A DNA stretch of 64,000 nt from Bathynomus jamesi (GCA_023014485.1 JAJOZX010003319.1:134001-198000); one strand, 5' to 3'; positions 1 to 12,700 are shown, numbered from the stretch's first letter. A program made the numbers and translations. The notes: generated by a model from the letters alone, not told the origin.

Positions 1-1135
1 AGTTCCCAAACCCCTCAGTAGGGCATGGGAGGTTTCAGTAATCCCCACTGGGTCAGAGCTTTCTTGGAAAGCCAGGCCTTCAGAGTTACTAAAAATATTT
101 TTCTTCTCTTTTTAATTGATTATAACAGATTTGAAATTCCCTCAGTATAGAAAATAATCAGAACTTTGAGGCAATCATATGCCCATTTCTCGAGACAGGA
201 AAGCATCTTACTTCTCCTTGATGGTGTGGTAGGTGATCCTATAGTCTTGTTTTTATCAGTGGTGTTTCGTATTGCTTAACCATTAGGTATAAGGACCATG
301 TCTAACATATTTGGATCACTTAAAATTATCATGTAAATATCATAATCATTTTTGAATGCCTGATTTCCTTTATAAAGACCTTGTTGAAAAACCTAACTTC
401 AGTTATCAATATGCATCACAATGGATTTTGAGCTTTCTCAGGCTGTGAACTAAAATGTACCTTTAACTGCCTTATGAGCAACATATTAATACAAACACAT
501 ATCCCAAAATTTTAGAACCTTAATTATGGTTGTTAATTTTGCTCCCTTTTCTGGCATCATTGCACTCATGAATTCCTGTGGGTCCACTGATGCCAGTGCT
601 GGGGGAATATGGTAATCCCTAAATGTTTGTTGGTTTTTCTCTTTATCAGGGATTTGTTTTTGGCTGGGACATTTGCTTATTGAGGTGAATTTGGACAAAG
701 CTTTTTCTCCCCCAATACCATACCTGCACAAATGCTGAAGCCAGAGTTCACACACGTTTTTTGTTATAAACATCGCTTTTGTTTGCACTGATTGAGCCAA
801 GAATACCTTTAATGATTGTGATATGAAGGATAGTGTGTTTGGAGTATAAAATGACACATCTGGGACTTATCAGGTTTACACAATTTGGGTAAACACTCAT
901 TGACCTTGACCAGGTGACTAATATTCTTTGTTTTTGTATTAGTTATGCAAGTTCCTTTTATTTTGTAAGTCTTGTCTCCTTTGTTGGTAATGGGTTGATG
1001 ACAGCCAATAATTTAATGGTTTTATTGGTAAAGTATTACATTCACGGCTCCATCTGTAAAAGTAGCAGAAAAAATCAAGAATTATCACCAAATAATGCAG
1101 AAAAAACAATAATTATCACCAATTAAATAACTAAG
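1..1135. other. AT-rich non-coding flank
   Basis: No gene is supported here. A minus-strand open frame of 123 codons (857 down to 486) has no motif I recognise. Its composition is not clearly coding, although it is long for such AT-rich sequence. It may be an old transposon or exon remnant. Confidence 0.4.
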
Positions 1136-1774
1136 GTTAATTGAATGGCCAGTTAGGTCAACTGTACACCCTTGATGCTTGGTTAGATTAGCAGGGCTGT
1201 GGAGTCAGTGATAAAATTTGCCGACTCCAACTCCAAAAATTTTAACATTCCAACTCTGACTTCAGAAATCTGACTTGTATAATTACGACTCCGACTCCGA
1301 TGGAATGTTAAGGCCAAATTGATTACGATTAGCTTTATTAGGCCAATGGACATTCATAAACAAGGCATTTCGTCACCACCACATGACTCATCAGGTTACT
1401 TAGTGGCTGTAACTATGCCTTAATGGCTTTTTTTCTTTTTATTAAAAAATTACAATAAATCCCAAAATACAAACTGTTTGAAACTTAAACAAAATAAGAT
1501 TATTATTGGTTTAGCAAATTAATAAGATGTTTTTGTATTATTATAAACATCCGTAACAAAATGTACTAACCTAAACTGAATTTGTTCTTAAAAAAAGGAT
1601 CGCTTCCATTAAATCTTCTTTCAGTGATGCTTATCAAAATTATCAAATTGAAATCTAAAAATCTGAAAAAGATTTAGGGTTGCTAGTACAAAATTTTTAA
1701 ATTTCCTTATTATTAATTAATTATAATCCTTATTAATTATAAGCAACTATATTTATATATTATTTATATTTATA

Positions 1775-2719
1775 AGCACACCAGACAAAAAATTAGTCAC
1801 CCCTCTCAGAATGTACCTAATAACGTGTGATGGCGCCTCTGGCCTTGATAACTGCACGAATCCGGCAAGTTTAGTATGCGGAGGTACGCCTGCTGGTTCA
1901 AATTCATCGTCACTGGAACGAGGGGGCCCATTTCGTGGTACGAAAAACATCCCCAGAACATCACGGAACCACCTCCAGCCTGAACAACACCTTCGACGCA
2001 TTCAGGATTAAAGGCTTCATTGGACCTGCGATGTACTCGTCGCCTCCCATCATTGGAGAACAAACAAAAACGGGACTCATCGGACCAAATTATACGTTTC
2101 CAATCTGCCGCAGTCCAGTTTTTGTGCCTCTGAGCCCATTTATAATGTGCCAATTTGTGACTTGCTGTTAACAGTGGCCCCTTCCGTGGTACCCTGCTCC
2201 AGATGTTCATCGCATGCAGTTCTCGTCGCAATGTCTGTTCGGAAATTGGTCATTGGAGAACCTCATTGGTTTCTTGGAGCAATTGTTCTCTGGTTTGAAA
2301 ATGATTTGCAGTTACTAGACGAGAAACATGGCAGCGGTCCCTATTGTCGAGAATTGTTTTCCGGCCACAGCTACGCCGTCGATTGTCAGTTGATTGCGAA
2401 CTACACCACTCTTTGTAAACTCGCTGGACAGTACGCGTTGACACACCAACAAATTGGGCTACTTCAGACATTTTGTGTCCGTGGGCTCTGCCAAACACGA
2501 TGGCTCCTTTTTGCCACTGAGTAACGTCTGCCTCACGACCCATTTTGCAGACTATATCCAACACACACTTTGTTCTTCACTACATCACGAAACAGATCTG
2601 ATCCTGTGTGCTACGTCACCGCTACTTGTCACTTACCAATGCTACATCAGCGCCCTCTGTGTGACCTTGAACTTCCTACTATCGGTGCTATTAGGGGTGA
2701 CATTTTTGTCCGGTGTGCT
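1775..2719 (-). mobile_element. Tc1-like DNA transposon, internally deleted
   Basis: Inverted termini beginning AGCACACCAGACAAAAA on the left and ending TTTTTGTCCGGTGTGCT on the right are flanked by TA at 1773-1774 and 2720-2721. This is the TA duplication expected of the Tc1/mariner superfamily. At 945 bp it is shorter than a full Tc1-like element. The transposase frame runs on the minus strand. Confidence 0.9.
1806..2564 (-). pseudogene. Tc1-like transposase, frameshifted and truncated
   Basis: Two minus-strand segments make one degraded transposase. The upstream segment (2564-2250) holds the N-terminal helix-turn-helix region (KMSEVAQFVGVSTRTVQRV). The downstream segment (2231-1806) has the first catalytic aspartate in IIWSDESRF and the GGSVMFWGCFS block. 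The region with the second and third acidic residues is missing, the protein ending in unrelated residues, so an internal deletion removed half of the catalytic core. It lies between TA-flanked inverted repeats and cannot encode an active enzyme. Assignment to Tc1 rather than mariner rests on these motifs. Confidence 0.85.
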
Positions 2720-3004
2720 TATATTTATATGTTATATATTATATATTATTTATATATTATATTATATATTAAAACATTAAGTTAAATCTATTTTATTCAT
2801 AAAATTGAGCTAGGCCTAGGCTGCTATGGTTATAATTGAAGGATTTGCACCAACTCTGACTCCATCCAACTATGCACTTCCGACTCCGACTCCACAGCCC
2901 TGAGATTAAGTCATGATATTTTCATTAACTAATGAAAATATCATGACTTAACCTAACCAATCATCAAGGGTGTACAGTTGACCTAACCAGGCATTCAATT
3001 GACC

Positions 3005-4062
3005 AGGGGCAACTGACAAGCAGATAGATCACAGCACTGCATTATTACATGTTCACACTAGAATAATTATAAAAAATAATGAACTTCGATATAATTAAGA
3101 TTGCAAGTTTTGCACACCATGTTGGAATCTAGACTGCCAGTGCACACATCCATCATCAACAATGTTACACTCCAAACTGACGCATTTCCACCTCATTGCC
3201 ACATTGTATAGGCAATCATGCAGCAGAATGGTACAAAGTAGTTCTTATTAAAAATATTAATTACAAATTTTTGGAGAAATTTAAAAAAAAATTAGAGATA
3301 GCGCAGGGTTTTTACTTATTCTATATCTATGTAAATACATGACTTTTGTAACTAAAAAGTTGATTTTTGTGGAGCCATGAAAGTAATACTTGACCATTTT
3401 ATTTTATGTTGCCATTTTTGTGTGTGCAATGGAACTAATGTTTGTTTCTTTTGGTTTGTACTTGTAGTAATATTTTTTTTTTGCTCAAGTGCTTAGATGG
3501 TTCTGAATGCACTTGGTGTATGGTCAATAAAATTGTCCATATTTTCTTCAGTTACCTGTGAAAACTTGCCTGCCAATGCAATTAACTTTCTAAGTGTTAT
3601 TTTAGTTTTTTTTCTGATTAAATTGGGCAAAGGAGACTGTACTTTTCTTAAATCCTCCCACACCATAAGCAGAGGAGTAAGTCTTTAAAAAAGGTAGACT
3701 GGCTATGCCCCAGAGATCTTAAAGGTGAGAACCCAGTTTCAAATTGATAGGAGCCACCTATCTGACATAATCTCAACCACACTAAAATTGGAACTTGCTC
3801 ACCCTGATTTCTCTCATTCTTAGCAGTGCGGATGGTGCTGAAGTCAAAGAATTTATTTTTACTCAATAGAAGGCCCTCTGGGTGGTCCTCTCTGGCAGCT
3901 CAATCTCCCATCTCAGCAACCAGCAGCAGCTGCCATGACCCCACTAACAGAGTATCTGGTAGGTGAGTAATGCAAATGCATTTTTATAAGAAACACTTGC
4001 CAGCATCGTGCCCCCATTTCAGGATTAAACTTAATTTCTTACGAGAGCAGAAATGACATCTA
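3005..4062. other. AT-rich spacer with one possible orphan exon
   Basis: Mostly low-complexity AT-rich sequence without recognisable genes. One stretch, 3870-3962 on the plus strand, has a pyrimidine tract ending in TAG, an open frame containing GPLWQLNLPSQQP, and a GTAG/GTGAGTAA-like donor at its end. It could be a small coding exon, but I cannot match it to a protein family. Confidence 0.25.
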
Positions 4063-4190
4063 CAGTTGTATGAAAAAAAAAAGTTTGCTAAAAAATATAT
4101 AGTAAATAAGAAAGACACAAAATTACAATTAGTAATTTTTGAGGATTTTCAAAATTTTTTATTTCCCTCAGCAAACTTTTTTCTCAACTG
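4063..4190. mobile_element. Short Tc1-type MITE
   Basis: The ends CAGTTGTATGAAAAAA and TTTTTTCTCAACTG are inverted repeats, each followed inward by AAGTTTGC or its complement. The element is flanked by TA at 4061-4062 and 4191-4192. It is 128 bp long and non-coding. Confidence 0.7.
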
Positions 4191-4333
4191 TACTTATCTA
4201 GAAATAAGTTATGAAAAAAGTCTAAGAGTCAACTATCATATATAATACCTTTGAGTTGTGAAGAAAATATAAACTCTCTCAGTACTATATGCCTTAAAAC
4301 AAGATACAGCCTAACTCCTAGTAGGCTCTATAC

Positions 4334-5832
4334 CAGGGGCCTTCAACCTGGGTGGTAGCGCCCACTAGTGGGCGAATTGTGATTTTAGGTGGGCGGTAGA
4401 AAATTTTCACGAAAACTGTAATTATATCTATACTTCAAACAAGATCATTTTCATGAATCTACAATCACTGATAACAAAGCTTTACTAATGACATATGTTC
4501 GGTATTTTGATGAAAATGGTGTACTGCAAGAAGAGATGCTTTTTGCAGATACACTTACCACCGATACAAAAGGTGCATAAATTTTTGCCACAGTTAAATC
4601 ATACTTTGAAAAAAATAACATTCCATTGACAAATATTATTGCGTGCGCAACAGACGGAGCACCAGCTATGGTTGGTCGCTACCGCGGCTTTATAGCACAT
4701 TTGAAGAAAGAAGTTCCCAACATTTTATGCGCTCATTGCATAATCCATAAGCAACATCTTGTTGCAAAAAATGTAAGTCCAAGTCTGCATTCATCTTTGA
4801 TCGTTGTCGTAAATGCAATTAACAAGATCAAAGCACATTCTAAAAATGATCGAATGTTTCGGCAACTGTGTCAGGACTATAATGAACAATATGTTCGATT
4901 GTTGTTGCATACAGAAGTTCGTTGGCTTTCAAAAGGCCAATGCTTGACACGTTTTGTGGAACTATACGACAGTGTACTGCAGTTTTTAGAAAATGAAAAA
5001 AATTTGATTTGTGCAATAAATTAAAAATAGGAAAGAATGATTGTGTTTACTTGGCTGATATATTCACAAAGTTGAACGAAGTTAACTTGCATCTTCAAGG
5101 GAAAATTATGACTCATTGAGTGCAAAAATGTTGTTTGTTTATTTATTGAAAAACTTAATTTATTCAGACAAAACATCATGCAACAGGAATGCCATCGGTT
5201 TCCAGGATTATCATCAATCAAAGATGATCTCACAGCTAGTGACTTGGAAAAATATAGTAGTCATCTTGATGCACTAAAAATTGACATGGAAAATCGCTTT
5301 CAAGACATTATCAACCTTAAAGTCGATGCGTGGATGGAGACTCCTTTTATTATAAACGTATGTGATGTTGAGGTTACCTGTCAAGAGGAATTATTGCAAT
5401 TAAAATATGACGCTGAGTGCAAAGCAAATTTCAAAGAAGGTGGATACCTACAACTTTGGCAGAACAAAAAAAATGCCCAAGCTGTATCCACATTTATGGA
5501 ATAAGATTTCCACTCTACTAGTAGCTTTCCCTACCTCATATCTGGTTGAATCAGGATTCAGTGTAGTGAACCACATTCTTACCAAGGAAAGAAATCATTT
5601 GAATATAGCAAGAGAGGAGATCTTCATTTGTTTCTTACTAAAATAAAACCCAACTTAAAGTTTTTAATTAGCAAGCATCAACCACAAGGCTCTCATTAAA
5701 GGTAATTAAACATTTATTTTCTTTTTTAATTATGATGATTTATTTTTTTTGCCCTAAGGTGGGCGATAAGTTTTTTAATTCTCAAAAAATCAAAAAAGTG
5801 GGTGGTAAGCTAAAAAAGGTTGAAGGCCCCTG
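4334..5832 (+). mobile_element. hAT transposon with perfect 8-bp TSD
   Basis: The termini CAGGGGCCTTCAACCTGGG and the complement CAACCT/TTGAAGGCCCCTG are inverted repeats. Subterminal GTGGGCGGTAG motifs recur at both ends. The element sits between identical octamers CTCTATAC (4326-4333 and 5833-5840), the hAT hallmark. It is 1.5 kb, about half of a typical autonomous hAT, and lacks the 5' part of the transposase. Confidence 0.92.
4621..5646 (+). pseudogene. hAT transposase (ZBED5-like), degraded
   Basis: Three successive plus-strand segments encode pieces of a hAT transposase. The first has the catalytic-domain motifs ACATDGAPAMVGR, CAHCIIHKQHL and LHTEVRWLSKG. The middle part (5178-5504) is an alpha-helical region. 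The last (to 5646) has the C-terminal dimerisation block PTSYLVESGFSVVNHIL. The N-terminal BED zinc finger is absent, and stops and frameshifts separate the parts. The closest known relatives are the ZBED5/SCAND3-type hAT proteins, judged from the LHTEVRWLS signature. It is inactive. Confidence 0.85.
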
Positions 5833-5840
5833 CTCTATAC

Positions 5841-5969
5841 TATCAAATTTACATTTTAGAAAATTTTAATCTTTCTAACAGAAGCCTTTGTTTCTCATTG
5901 ATGAGCAGTTCCAGGACAAATGAAGCAAAAATGTTAAATTGACACTCAACCCTCTCAGATTTTGCTAAT
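5841..5969. other. Short spacer ending in a (TC)n tract
   Basis: AT-rich sequence followed by a CT-rich microsatellite around 5970-5984, next to the putative 5' end of the CR1 element. Confidence 0.4.
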
Positions 5970-6453
5970 CTCTCTCTCTCTCGATTGGCTGTAGTGCTCT
6001 TAGGTGAGCGAGCTTTACTGCCTAGCTGGCTGCCAGGCCAGTGGAAAGTGTCGGGTGTAGCCTCTGGGTCTGGTGGGATATCCCTTGAACACTGGATTCA
6101 AAGAATCTGGCCACTTGTGAGTGACTAGCAAGACTTAGTAAGGAGCTGCATTTCACTGTCACTCCTGGCAGGAAATCTGTGATGCCGACATCACGAGTGT
6201 TTGTCAGTTGGTAGCTGCGACACAGCTGGGATTGTCCAGCCATGGGTCCAGCCATGGGTCAGTGTGGCAGTAGTGAGAGGTGATCTTCTGGATGGGATGA
6301 ACGTCACTTGCAAATAGGTGGATGCAGCTTGCAAAGGAAGAATTCACCTCCCCCCCCTCCTTTTTTATATACTGGTCAGAACGTTATTGATAGTTTTCAT
6401 TGCAAGAACACTATTTTATTCAGTGAAATCAGAGCTTGAAAAAATAAGTTACA

Positions 6454-7590
6454 ATGACTGGACCTCAGAAACTGAAGGCTGAATGCCTGAGGTGTGGAGT
6501 AAATCAGTGGGTGACAAACTTCAAAGAAGCTTGCTTTGAAAAGATCAACCACTCCAGCATGTGCTGCTTTTGCGAACTCATGCAGTTTTACAAAAAGCTA
6601 GAGGAGAGGGTCCGGCAGCTTCAGTCATCCAGATCAGCTGTTGGAGGCACAGCAGTTGCTGATGCAGCTGCACCCTCCACCCTGGAGCTTATTGATAGGA
6701 TAGCCACCCTGGAAAGATGGTCCAATGGCAGACTGGATAGAGCTCAGAACCACAGAGAAAGGGTAGAGGTGCAACCAGGGGCCAGGGTGCAAAATCAGTG
6801 TCAGGAATCGCCAGCAACCCATGTGGAATGCTCGGAACCGTGATGCAAGGTGGAGGGAAGGGAGGGCACAAAGAAGGGGCCAATAAAGAAGGGTGGGAAA
6901 GGGCCTACTGATGGCCCAAAGAAACCAAAAGATGTAGCTCCCAGTCGGGGTGGGTCGGGTACTGTAAGTGCAGCTGAGTCTATGGTTGGTGATGGGTATT
7001 GAAAGGTATTGGGCATGAAGGCTGCAAAGCCAAACCCTGAGACCCCGGTTGCCACTGTCAAAACCTCCAACCGCTTTAGTCTCCTGTGCATGAAGGAGGA
7101 AGACACTATTTTGATTGGGGACTCACAGATCACAGGCCAGGAGAAGTACTTTGCTTCTGCAAACTGGGACAGGAGGAAGGTAAGGTGCTTACCCAGGTAG
7201 GGAATGGTGCACTTAAGGAAGGAACAAGAGAAGCTGTGCATGGCTAGTTGGAGGACTGCGATCGTTGTCCATGCTGGTGGCAACAACCTGTTCCTCAAAG
7301 GCGGTAGGGTAGGTTCAACTGAAGGGATCATCACTGAGATCATGTCTCTTGCGGATGATCTGAAACTTAAGACAGACAGGGGAATGTTGATGGGTATGAT
7401 GAATACCAGTGACCACACGCTCAGTAAGGTCATTGTCATCAATAAGAGGGTGCAAGACTTGTGCGTCCCACTGGGTGTGAGGTTTGTTGACCCTTTTGAT
7501 GTGTTTTCAGGTAGGTGGGACCTTTATCAGAGGGATGCTGTCCACCTCAATGCCAATGGTAAAGGTGTGCTAGGCACACTGCTTGACTAG
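6454..7590 (+). pseudogene. CR1 ORF1: zinc-ribbon, coiled-coil and SGNH esterase protein
   Basis: A single frame of 379 codons carries three in-frame nonsense codons (6841 TGA, 6997 TGA, 7198 TAG). The N-terminus has a CLRCG ... CCFC pair of metal-binding knuckles, followed by a short coiled coil (EERVRQL). The C-terminal half shows the esterase blocks LIGDSQITG with the nucleophilic serine, VVHAGGNNL with the oxyanion asparagine, and RDAVHLN with the Asp/His pair. CR1 ORF1 proteins are known to bind nucleic acid and to carry such esterase domains. Reading through the stops gives a colinear protein, so decay is by point mutation rather than rearrangement. Confidence 0.82.
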
Positions 7591-7811
7591 CACCTATACT
7601 GTATGGTGAGGTCATGCCTGGGGATTGATGATGGCCCCCCACTGAGGAGAGATGTTGAGCCGCTGGCAGATGTACCTTCAACTGAAGGGTGTGTCCATGT
7701 ACAAGTGGGTGACCCTCCATCCATGTTGGAGGGGGCTCAAGCTCCTGCAGAAGTTGCCCCCTCATTGGTGAGGGGCTCTTCATCTCCAAACAGCCAGGGC
7801 TGTTTGGGAAA

Positions 7812-8405
7812 TGGGTTGTGCTAAGGGGCAGTCAGAATAGGGAAGGCTCCCTCTGTGCAGTACTTTTTAATGCTAGGTCAATTAAGAATAAGTTTTGTGA
7901 GCTATGGGTCCTCTTAGCTTCAGAATACCAGGATATCATTGCTATCACTGAGTCCTAGATTCATACTGATCATAGGGACTATGTTGGGGAGTTCGAGATT
8001 CCCGGGTATAGAATGTTTCACAAAGACCATACCCATGGTGTGGGGGAGGGGTACTAATATACGTAAGGGACATGTTGAGTCTGACTGACTGCTAGTTCAG
8101 ATCAGAATGGAAACTGCTTGGTGTTGATCTGAATGTGGGAGGGATGAACTATAGGTTAATCTTGGTGTACAGACCTCTGCATCTCCTCCTCGAGGAGGAT
8201 ACAGCCCTGTACACCGAACTCCATAGCCTGCTAGGGGACAGGGTGTGTAGTTTTAGGAGACTTCATCTGTCGCGGCATAAAGTGGGAAGACAGGACTGCT
8301 GATGCCGAAGGGAGGAGGCTAGTTGACTTTGCTGATGAGAACTTCCTCACTCAGTGGGTCAATGGGCCTACATGAGGCAAAAGCATTCTAGACTTAGCAT
8401 TCATG
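7812..8405 (+). pseudogene. CR1 ORF2, endonuclease N-terminal part
   Basis: Translation in shifting frames gives the APE-type endonuclease start (VLFNARSIKNK), the metal-binding region (DIIAITES), a YRP block and a GIKWEDRTADAEGRRLVDF block close to the usual GDFN motif. At least one nonsense codon follows ITES, and frameshifts occur near 8060-8280. The frame stops at 8405, where the foldback insertion begins. The continuation is at 14125. Confidence 0.75.
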
Positions 8406-8406
8406 G

Positions 8407-9260
8407 TAACCCCCTCTTTTATGACCTTGGTTGGTTCGAAGTCAATGGGGGTTCTGGTTAGGAGGCAGCAATGGATTTGTTACTCACAATAGTTTCTTCT
8501 ATACTACTCTCCAATTTCTTATAGTGGATCAGAGGATTCTGTGAAAACTTACTAAATTATCTGACAGTTCACCAATTCTTCTTATAACGTATCAGGAAAT
8601 TATTTTTTTCTACTTTATTGACTGAGTTCTCCGACGAGAGAATGGCTCAAAGGAAAAGATAAAAAACTTTCTTTTACTGTAATTTACTGCTAAAATGTAC
8701 CGGCAATACTCAGCCTCTAAGTTTAATTTACAGGGGGAGGGGAGGGGTTCGACCTCTTTCGACCATGGCTCAGGCCAGAATTTAAAAGAAGTGAGGAGGC
8801 CCTCAGCCTCCTCGAGGAGGGCTCCAACCTCCTCACTGAAAGGCTGCTAACAAGGGAGTCTTTTATTTTACAAATACAAGCATCATATAAATCTGAATGT
8901 TGGGGAAGTGCAGTTGAAGGTTAAGTTCCCGGCGTTTAATGGAGATCTACATTAAGCCTAATTTTAAACACATGATCAGAATTTTGAAAGATTCCAAAAT
9001 AAAACCAAAAAAAAAAATTAAAAAAATAATAATCGTAATATCGCCGAGTATACATTCCTAAATGGCGACAATTTCGTAGTAGTACATTGAATACAATCAC
9101 AATCTAAGTACATTATTTAGTACATTATAATTTTGGTTTACTACAACTATGATTATAATTACGAATTAATTCACATTAACTTATTATCATCAATTACATT
9201 ATATTAAATTATTATTGTTAATTACAATTAAACAGTTAACTATAGTTTTTTACAGTGTTA
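8407..9260 (+). repeat. Foldback arm A
   Basis: Begins TAACCCCCTC and contains GGTTGGTTCGAAGTC and TTCTGGTTAGGAGGCAGCAA. It matches the reverse complement of 10200-11335 over most of its length, including a GTAGTACATTG block (about 9076) and TACATTATATTAAATTA (about 9193). A GGGGGAGGGGAGGGG/CTCCTCGAGGAGG stretch at about 8731-8840 has no counterpart in the other arm. Confidence 0.75.
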
Positions 9261-9321
9261 CATATTTATAGACAATTAGGATGTTAGGAGTATAACACAA
9301 AGTACATGGGCACATATGATG

Positions 9322-9322
<1 letters not shown>

Positions 9323-9368
<46 letters not shown>
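9323..9368. repeat. (TA)n microsatellite
   Basis: An uninterrupted run of about 23 TA units between foldback arms A and B. Confidence 0.95.
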
Positions 9369-9372
<4 letters not shown>

Positions 9373-9375
9373 CGT

Positions 9376-10075
9376 ATATGAACAATGAATAATCCATATT
9401 CATTTTTACATGAGGAACCAAAGTCACCTGATGCGAGTTTGGATAAAAATTTTATTTCTTGCTTTCTATTTTTGTTTCAGTGTCACAACCATACAACCTA
9501 CCATTTCTATGGTTTAGTCATATCCATATTTCCATTTGTTAGAGAATTTATTATAACAGGATTGGAACCCGTAGTTGTACTTCTTAGTCCTTAATACCCA
9601 CTCTTTGTCTCTAATTCATTTCTTTTAAATCCTCCCAAATAATGACTTACAGTTACACTGTATTTATGACATAATTTGAATAACTATGACATCATAAAAG
9701 TAACTTAATTTCCTTCACATTTTCATACCTTGAACACTGAATCACGTGTTTAGTATGTGGACATCCGTATTCAATGATGGAAATTCTTTATCATCATCAT
9801 CATAAAAACTGTACACTCTATACGTCATTATTTTTATTATTCATTCATACATCCATGTCCTTTCTTGACCTTTATCTTTTGTTAATTTTATTAATTTTTC
9901 ATTCAGCTACCTATTGTCTACCATTGTCAACCTGTTGTATGACTACCCATATGTGTACAATACTTTGTGCATTCGTACTTCTCCCCTGATGACCATGATT
10001 ACATACATAGTTACGTACATGTACATACATTCACATGTATTCTTTTTATTTTTTATTTTATTTATTTCACCTCCC
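9376..10075 (+). repeat. Foldback arm B
   Basis: Matches the reverse complement of 13620-14120 and then 11540-11822. Shared blocks include TTTGGATAAAAATTTTATTT, CTATGGTTTAGTCATATCC and TTGTGCATT near CTGATGA. The open frames here (for example 9774-9989) are not conserved in the partner arm and are judged non-coding. Confidence 0.75.
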
Positions 10076-10199
10076 TCAATGAACTCGAAAACACTTATGC
10101 AAGTGTACGCAATTCGATGATCACATCATAAATTGAACATCTAAAAACAAAATCTCCTCTCACTCTAATTCCAATATAAATATAAAAACACTAAGAATT

Positions 10200-11334
10200 G
10201 TAAGTGACTAATGTACTTAATAATGTAATTGATGTACCGTACTTTAATGAAAACTGTAATTAATGATAATTTATAATGTAATTAATGTACTTCAATTAAT
10301 GATAATTTAATATAATGTAATTAATATACTTTAATGAAACTGTAATTGACCATAAAAAGTGAATGTAAATTAATCCATAATTGTAATCATAATTGTAATA
10401 AACCAAAATTACAACATCCTCAGTGATGTACTTAAATTGTACACAATGTACTACTTTGAAATTATGTCACCCTTTAGAAATGTACACACTCAGCGATATT
10501 TTTTTTATTATTATTATTTTCCATTGGGATAAATTTTGATATACTTTCTACTTTGCCAAATAATTGGTGACTTGCTCTTTTTAAAATTTCTTAATCATTT
10601 TTAGATTTAGCTTAATAATAAATTCTGAGAAACTTTTTGCAATGTTCATATTTTGTATACATTCTCTCTGTGTTATAAAAGATTAAGTCATGTCTTGCCT
10701 AAGCATTTAATTGTAAATCTTAAATCTTTAATTTTTACTCACATGCATATTTTAGTGTAAAGATGCATAGTTCAAATTCACTTTTTGTTAACTTGGAAGA
10801 TCATGATAACATCAGATCTGAAAATACGCGGTTTAAGATAAAAATATGACTTCATCCTCAAATATCTTGTTTATTCGTTTAAACATTACCACAGCTAAAA
10901 GATTTACTTTATTTTCAAATATTGTGCAAAAATAATGCAGCCTCTTCAACATTTAATAATGATGATGTTAGTACAGTAGAATCGGGGTATATAAACCCCA
11001 ATAACTTCTTCCATGTTCATTCTGATACCAACTACAAGGCTGAGCATTACCTGTAACATTGTAGCAGTAAATTACAGTAAAGAAAAAGTCTATCTTCTCC
11101 TTCGAGCCATGCTCTCTTCAGAAAACTTAGTCATTAAAATCTCCCAATGCGTTACAAGAAGAATCGGGGAGAAAACCTCAAAGAATTTAATAAGCCTCTC
11201 AGAATCCTCTGAGCCACTAAAGAAGAACTCGGAGAGTAGTATAGAAGAAACTACTGCAAGTAACATCCGTTGCTGCCTCCTAACCAGAACCCTCGTCGAC
11301 TTCGAACCAACCCAGGGCCAGAGACGGAGGGGTT

Positions 11335-11335
<1 letters not shown>
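10200..11335 (-). repeat. Foldback arm A'
   Basis: Inverted partner of 8407-9260, ending GGAGGGGTTA. The 107-codon frame at 11013-11336 lies wholly inside this arm and has no recognisable domain. The middle, about 10520-11000, has no equivalent in arm A. Confidence 0.7.

Positions 11336-11337
<2 letters not shown>

Positions 11338-11390
<53 letters not shown>
11338..11390. repeat. (TA)n microsatellite
   Basis: About 26 TA units directly after arm A'. Confidence 0.95.
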
Positions 11391-11393
<3 letters not shown>

Positions 11394-12700
11394 GACACAC
11401 AATAATGTTTTATGAGTAGAAGCAACAAGAGAGAAGTTTTTCACCTCAGAACTCGCTTTTGCTGCTGTCAGCGGAATTTGAACACTCATATATGCATTTA
11501 TGAATATCTTGTGAGAAATGAAATAATTAAAATAAAAATAAAAAGAATACATGTGGACGTATTTACATGTACATAACTATGTACATAATCAAGATCATCA
11601 GGGGACATGTACAAATGCACAAAGTATTGTACACATATTGCCTGGTAGTCACACAATAGGTTGACAATAGGTAGGTTGATGAATGACTAATTAATACAAA
11701 TAATAAAAGATAACAGTCACGATAAGATATGGATGTATGAATGAACAACATATAAATAATGACGTATAGCGTGTAAAGTTTTTATTATGATGTTAAAGAA
11801 TTTACCATACATTGAATATGAAAGATATCTAGAGTTGCACCGATACCAATATTTTGGCCGATACCGATACTACAAAAAAGTGCCGATACCGATATCAATA
11901 TTTTGGCCGATACCGATACTACAAAAAAGTGCCGATACCGATACTTTTTAATTAATAGTTTTAAAATTGATTATTAATAAAAGTTCAAGTAAATGATATA
12001 ATATATCAATTAACTTAAAATGCCTTTCCCAATCCCAACTTAGGGCCTTGGCCCTAAAGCCATTACTAATAAAGCTAGGAGATGTAAATTTAATGTTGTA
12101 TAAAAATATTTTAAATTAAATTAATACAAAGATGATAATTTTATAACTTATTACTGTAAGCTATATTATCATACACTGGTATATTGGGGTACATACAGTA
12201 AAAGTACTGCTATCACTGTAGGCTGGTCTAGCTTACTTGGGCCCTATACCATTATTAATACATAAGAATTGTAAGTTTATTTACCAGAAATATTTTTTAT
12301 TTTATCAATATATATATTTGAAATTAAATTAAGAAAAAGAAAATATATATATATCTTATTATATAAAGTTCTAAACCAATGAATGCATATAATGGTAGTG
12401 TATTATCAATAACTTTACACACGAGATTCAAGCATTCAAGCAACTGAATGGTTTATGATGATTATGCATGCCGCGTGGTGCCATCTATGAACAACTTTAC
12501 AAAACTTTCATTTTTACTGAAAACTATTACTGTAATTTGAAATTGTATATTTATATGATACTGTATTACTGTATTGAATATTTGTAATCTTGTATAGGGG
12601 CCTATAGTTACATTTTATGATTTTTTGTTTTGTTAGTAAATGTAAACATTGCTAATTTTGATAAAATATATATTAAACAACTAAATAAGATATTACTGTA

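Larger units (their letters stand above)
1192..2902. mobile_element. hAT-type non-autonomous element, carrying a nested Tc1
   Basis: The termini CAGGGCTGTGGAGTC (left) and GACTCCACAGCCCTG (right) are perfect inverted repeats, continued by degenerate CCGACTCC repeats on both sides. The flanks AGATTAG and AGATTAAG fit an 8-bp TSD with one base lost on the left, as expected for hAT. Apart from the nested Tc1 at 1775-2719 there is no coding sequence. Confidence 0.75.
1136..3004. repeat. Palindromic MITE (family P), split by a hAT-type insertion
   Basis: The left part (1136-1191) and right part (2903-3004) belong to one inverted repeat. Its arms carry GTTAGGTCAACTGTACACCC and the reverse complement, meeting around an ATGAAAATATCATGAC centre. 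Removing 1192-2902 gives a continuous palindrome of about 150 bp. Related copies lie at 44535-44600, 45196-45326 and 45496-45617 plus 50271-50330. No coding capacity. The superfamily is unknown. Confidence 0.7.

Noticed and set aside
486..857. Minus-strand frame of 123 codons as a gene
   Set aside because: No recognisable domain, no splice or promoter context, no second copy here; kept only as a remark.
9774..10120. Hydrophobic small proteins in the foldback
   Set aside because: Frames are not kept in the inverted partner arm at 11563-11830 and are explained by T-rich sequence.
11013..11336. 107-codon frame as an accessory gene of the foldback
   Set aside because: The partner arm (8450-8720) has stops and indels in the same frame; probably chance.
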